Below, piece after piece: positions 61,119-64,000 of a stretch of 64,000 nucleotides of DNA (positions are counted from its first letter, which is position 1; each line of letters starts with the position of its first letter). The notes beneath the pieces were generated by a model. The model searched no databases. It had not been told where the DNA came from and saw nothing but the letters and a program-made list of their open reading frames with translations. Location: NCBI RefSeq assembly GCF_900109645.1, contig NZ_FOBG01000003.1, positions 372,001-436,000 on the forward strand, written 5' to 3'. Origin of the DNA: Duganella sp. CF402 (GTDB lineage: Bacteria > Pseudomonadota > Gammaproteobacteria > Burkholderiales > Burkholderiaceae_D). A program made the translations under genes and the position numbers.

Positions 61119-64000
61119 TTAAGCAGCGTGCGGAGCGGTAGCTTCGGCGGGCTTGCCGAAGACGGCCAGCAGGGCGGCCTCCTTCTGCTTGGCCGCTTTC
61201 AGGTGGCGCTCCTTCACGTGGCCGTAGCCGCGGATGTCTTCCGGAATGCTGGCGATGGCCACCGCTTGCGGCAGGTTGTCCGCCGTCAGCTTCGGCAGCA
61301 GGCTGCTGATGGTCTGGCGGTATTCGCCGATCAGCGCACGTTCCATCTTGCGCTCTTCGGTGTAGCCGAAGACGTCCAGCGCGGTGCCGCGCAGGCCTTT
61401 GAATTTGGCCAGCACGCCGAAGGCTTTCAGCATCCACGGGCCGTATTCCTTCTTGACCAGTCGTCCCTGCGAGTCGTGCTTGGCCAGCAGCGGTGGCGCG
61501 AGGTGGAATTTCAGCTTGATGTCGCCGTCGAACATGCCGGCGATTTTTTGCCGGAAGGCGCCGTCGCTGTACAAGCGTGCGACTTCGTATTCGTCCTTGT
61601 AGGCCATCAGCTTGTAGAAGTAGCGCGCCACAGCTTCGCTCAGGCGGGTGCTCTTGCCCAGCTTGGCCTCTTCAGCGCGGACTTGTTCGACAAACGATTT
61701 ATACTGTTTAGCATAATTCGCGTCCTGGTATGCGGTCAGCAGGTCCACGCGCTTGGCGATCAGGTCATCCAGCGTCTGGATGCGTTTGAACTCGATCACT
61801 TTCGCCGGGGTGGTCAGCTTGGTTACCGAACCCAGATCGTGCGCCGCCGTACGGCCCCAGTTGAAGGCGGCCTTGTTGAAGGCGACCGAGACGCCGTTCA
61901 GTTCAATCGCCTTGATCAACGACGCTTCCGTCAGCGGCACGTGGCCTTTCTGGAAGGCGTAGCCCAGCATGAACATATTGGTGGCGATGGAGTCGCCCAT
62001 CAGCGCGGTGGCGATCTGCCCGGCATCGACGAAGGAGACGTTGTCGTTGCCGCAGGCGCGGATGATTTCACCGCGCGAGCCGGCGTCCGGGAACTGCCAG
62101 TCCGGGTTTTTCACGAAGGCTGCGGTCGAGGAACCGGTCGAGTTGATCATCGCATGCGTACGGCCTTCGCCCATGCGCGACAAGGCGTCGCGCGAGGCGG
62201 TGACGATCAGGTCGCAGCCTACCACCAGATCAGCGCTGCCAGTGCCGACGCGGGTCGAGTGCAAATCGGCTTGTTTGTCAGCCAGGCGCACGTGCGACAT
62301 GACAGGGCCGCCCTTTTGCGCCAGGCCGCTCATGTCCAGCACGATGGCGCCTTTGTTCTCGACGTGCGCCGCCATCGCCAGGATCTGGCCGACGGTCACC
62401 ACGCCGGTGCCGCCGATGCCGGTGATCAGGATGCCGTACGGCTGCGCGGTCGATGGCAGCGTCGGCGTCGGCAAGGCCGGCATAGGCGCATCGCCCACGG
62501 CGGCCTTCTTCGGTTTCTTCAGCGCGCCGCCTTCCACCGTCACAAAGCTCGGGCAGAAACCGGTGGTGCAGGAGAAGTCCTTGTTGCAGGAGGACTGGTT
62601 GATCTGGCGCTTGCGTCCCAGTTCCGTCTCCAGCGGCTCCACCGACAGGCAGTTGGACTGCACCGAGCAGTCGCCGCAGCCTTCGCACACGGCTTCGTTG
62701 ATCACGGCGCGCTTGGCTGGATCCGGGTATTCATTGCGTTTCCGGCGGCGGCGTTTTTCGGAGGCACAGGTCTGGTCGTAAATCATGGCCGACACGCCCG
62801 GCTTGTCGCGCAGTTCGCGCTGCACGTCCATCAATTCGCTGCGATGGCGCACGGTGACGCCCGGCGCCCAGTTGTAATCGGCTGGATATTTATCCGGTTC
62901 GTCGGTCACCACGATAATCGGCGTCACGCCCTCCGCCGCGATCTGGCGCGAGATCATGCCCGGATCGAGCGGACCATCGAACTGCTGGCCGCCGGTCATG
63001 GCCACCGCGTCATTGAACAGGATCTTGTAGGTGATGTTGACCTTGGCCGCCACGGCGGCGCGGATCGCCAGGATCCCCGAGTGGAAGTAAGTGCCGTCGC
63101 CCAGATTGGTGAACACGTGCTTCTCGTTGGTGAACGGCGCCTGCCCCACCCACGTCACACCTTCCGCGCCCATGTGGGTGAAGGTGGAGGTCTCGCGGTC
63201 CATCCACAGCACCATGTAGTGGCAGCCGATGCCGGCCAGCGCGCGCGAACCTTCAGGCACTTTGGTCGACGAGTTGTGCGGACAGCCGGAGCAGAAGAAC
63301 GGCGTGCGGTCGGTCTGCGGATTCGGCTTGGACGGCAGCGTCTTCAGCGCCGCTTCCTTCGCTTCCAGATAGGCGACGCGCTCCTGCACGCGCTTGGCGA
63401 CAGGATGGCCGTCGCAGTAGTGCGCAATACGCGAGGCGATGGCGCGCGCGATCTGCGCCGGATTCAGTTCATAGGTCGCCGGTAGCAGCCAGTCGCCGTG
63501 GCCGGTCTTGCCCTTGTTGCTCCATTCGCCGGTGTCGTCGAACTTGCCGACCACGCGTGGACGCTCGCCGTCCGGCAGGTTGTACAGCTCTTCCTTCAGC
63601 GCGTATTCAAGGATCTGGCGCTTCTCTTCCACCACCAGGATTTCGTCGAGGCCCTTGGCGAATTCGTGCACGCCGTCCGCTTCCAGCGGCCAGGTCATGC
63701 CGATCTTGTACAGGCGGATGCCGATATCGGCGGCGGCCTGTTCGTCGATGCCCAGGTCGGCCAGCGCCTGGCGCGTATCGAGATACGATTTGCCGGCGGT
63801 GATGATGCCGATCTTCGGCTTCGGCGAATCCCAGATAATCTTGTTCAGCTTATTGGCGCGGCAGTAGGCCAGTGCGGCGTACCACTTGTAGCTGTTCATG
63901 CGCACTTCCATGTCCAGCACCGTGTCCGGCCAGCGGATATTCAGGCCGCCTTCCGGCAGTTCGAAGTCGGTCGGCAGTTCGATCTGCACGCGGTCCGGAT
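61119..64000 (-). CDS. Indolepyruvate ferredoxin oxidoreductase, fused IorA-IorB type, N-terminus outside the window
   Basis: The visible part is about 960 aa of a protein whose full length in Betaproteobacteria is near 1150-1200 aa; the frame stays open to the right edge. It oxidatively decarboxylates aryl pyruvates from aromatic amino acid breakdown to aryl-acetyl-CoA. The thiamine-diphosphate half contains FFCSGCPHNSSTKVPEGS and GDGTYFHSGILAIRAA. The iron-sulfur cysteines are in CEGCGDCSVQSNCLSVEP and CNKDFSCTTGFCPSF. The gamma-type half begins ITGIGGTGVVTVGQILAMAA and has SGLAQKGGPVMSHVRL. A terminator follows. Confidence 0.93.
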   Translation of the reverse strand, partial: PDRVQIELPTDFELPEGGLNIRWPDTVLDMEVRMNSYKWYAALAYCRANKLNKIIWDSPKPKIGIITAGKSYLDTRQALADLGIDEQAAADIGIRLYKIGMTWPLEADGVHEFAKGLDEILVVEEKRQILEYALKEELYNLPDGERPRVVGKFDDTGEWSNKGKTGHGDWLLPATYELNPAQIARAIASRIAHYCDGHPVAKRVQERVAYLEAKEAALKTLPSKPNPQTDRTPFFCSGCPHNSSTKVPEGSRALAGIGCHYMVLWMDRETSTFTHMGAEGVTWVGQAPFTNEKHVFTNLGDGTYFHSGILAIRAAVAAKVNITYKILFNDAVAMTGGQQFDGPLDPGMISRQIAAEGVTPIIVVTDEPDKYPADYNWAPGVTVRHRSELMDVQRELRDKPGVSAMIYDQTCASEKRRRRKRNEYPDPAKRAVINEAVCEGCGDCSVQSNCLSVEPLETELGRKRQINQSSCNKDFSCTTGFCPSFVTVEGGALKKPKKAAVGDAPMPALPTPTLPSTAQPYGILITGIGGTGVVTVGQILAMAAHVENKGAIVLDMSGLAQKGGPVMSHVRLADKQADLHSTRVGTGSADLVVGCDLIVTASRDALSRMGEGRTHAMINSTGSSTAAFVKNPDWQFPDAGSRGEIIRACGNDNVSFVDAGQIATALMGDSIATNMFMLGYAFQKGHVPLTEASLIKAIELNGVSVAFNKAAFNWGRTAAHDLGSVTKLTTPAKVIEFKRIQTLDDLIAKRVDLLTAYQDANYAKQYKSFVEQVRAEEAKLGKSTRLSEAVARYFYKLMAYKDEYEVARLYSDGAFRQKIAGMFDGDIKLKFHLAPPLLAKHDSQGRLVKKEYGPWMLKAFGVLAKFKGLRGTALDVFGYTEERKMERALIGEYRQTISSLLPKLTADNLPQAVAIASIPEDIRGYGHVKERHLKAAKQKEAALLAVFGKPAEATAPHAA

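Noticed and set aside
61068..63485. A plus-strand open frame of 805 codons opposite the indolepyruvate oxidoreductase
   Set aside because: Antisense to a conserved multi-domain enzyme, starts inside its terminator, and has shadow-type composition.

Overview
The window is GC-rich chromosomal DNA from a Burkholderiales bacterium, most likely Oxalobacteraceae (Duganella/Massilia/Janthinobacterium-like). The support is the ribosomal protein, RpoA (325 aa), S4 (207 aa) and EF-Tu sequences, the dense coding, and the large TonB-dependent receptors. The genus is inferred from the look of the proteins, not from a search. I saw no transposase, CRISPR array, rRNA or prophage. No stretch without a gene exceeds 300 bases.

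Layout. 1-816 holds the 5' part of a TonB-like envelope protein that runs off the left edge. 921-9346 (minus) holds an FAD/NAD(P)-binding protein, an RND pump (permease plus adaptor) and an OmpR-type response regulator/histidine kinase pair. A small LTXXQ (Spy/CpxP-like) periplasmic protein diverges from the regulator. 10066-15031 holds DsbD, an M28 aminopeptidase and a PepSY membrane protein with a Fur-box-like dyad upstream. 15156-29265 (minus) is the S10, spc and alpha ribosomal operons, rplC to rplQ, with secY, infA and rpoA. The E. coli-like S10/spc boundary lies between rpsQ and rplN.

The most unusual part is 29284-42670. rpsJ, normally next to rplC, is about 11.3 kb away and follows tuf. 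tuf itself follows tRNA-Tyr, tRNA-Gly and tRNA-Thr, which usually precede the other (tufB-type) copy. Between rpsJ and rplC lie a ROK regulator, a TIGR01782-type TonB-dependent receptor, two tryptophan-halogenase-like flavoproteins, SapC, a cupin_8/JmjC-like protein, a DUF817 membrane protein and a ParE/RelE-type toxin-antitoxin pair. The receptor-halogenase-SapC-cupin set resembles the sugar-linked TonB receptor loci of Caulobacter and Xanthomonas, in which the role of the halogenase-like enzymes is not known.

42866-47788 holds two convergent cyclic-di-GMP proteins (MASE1-CHASE-PAS-GGDEF-EAL and REC-HD-GYP) separated by an inverted pair of REP-like palindromes. 47865-52673 holds a J-domain protein, a MidA/NDUFAF7-type methyltransferase, and a short-chain reductase-folB-ttcA run with a small unknown gene. 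52675-60962 holds an M14 carboxypeptidase, an S41 lipoprotein protease, a LysR/MFS divergent pair with a perfect dyad, and a second TonB-dependent receptor. 61119 to the right edge is a fused indolepyruvate ferredoxin oxidoreductase, incomplete at its N-terminus.

Most genes are ordinary. The points to check are the break in the tuf-rpsJ-rplC order and the halogenase/SapC/cupin locus that sits in it.
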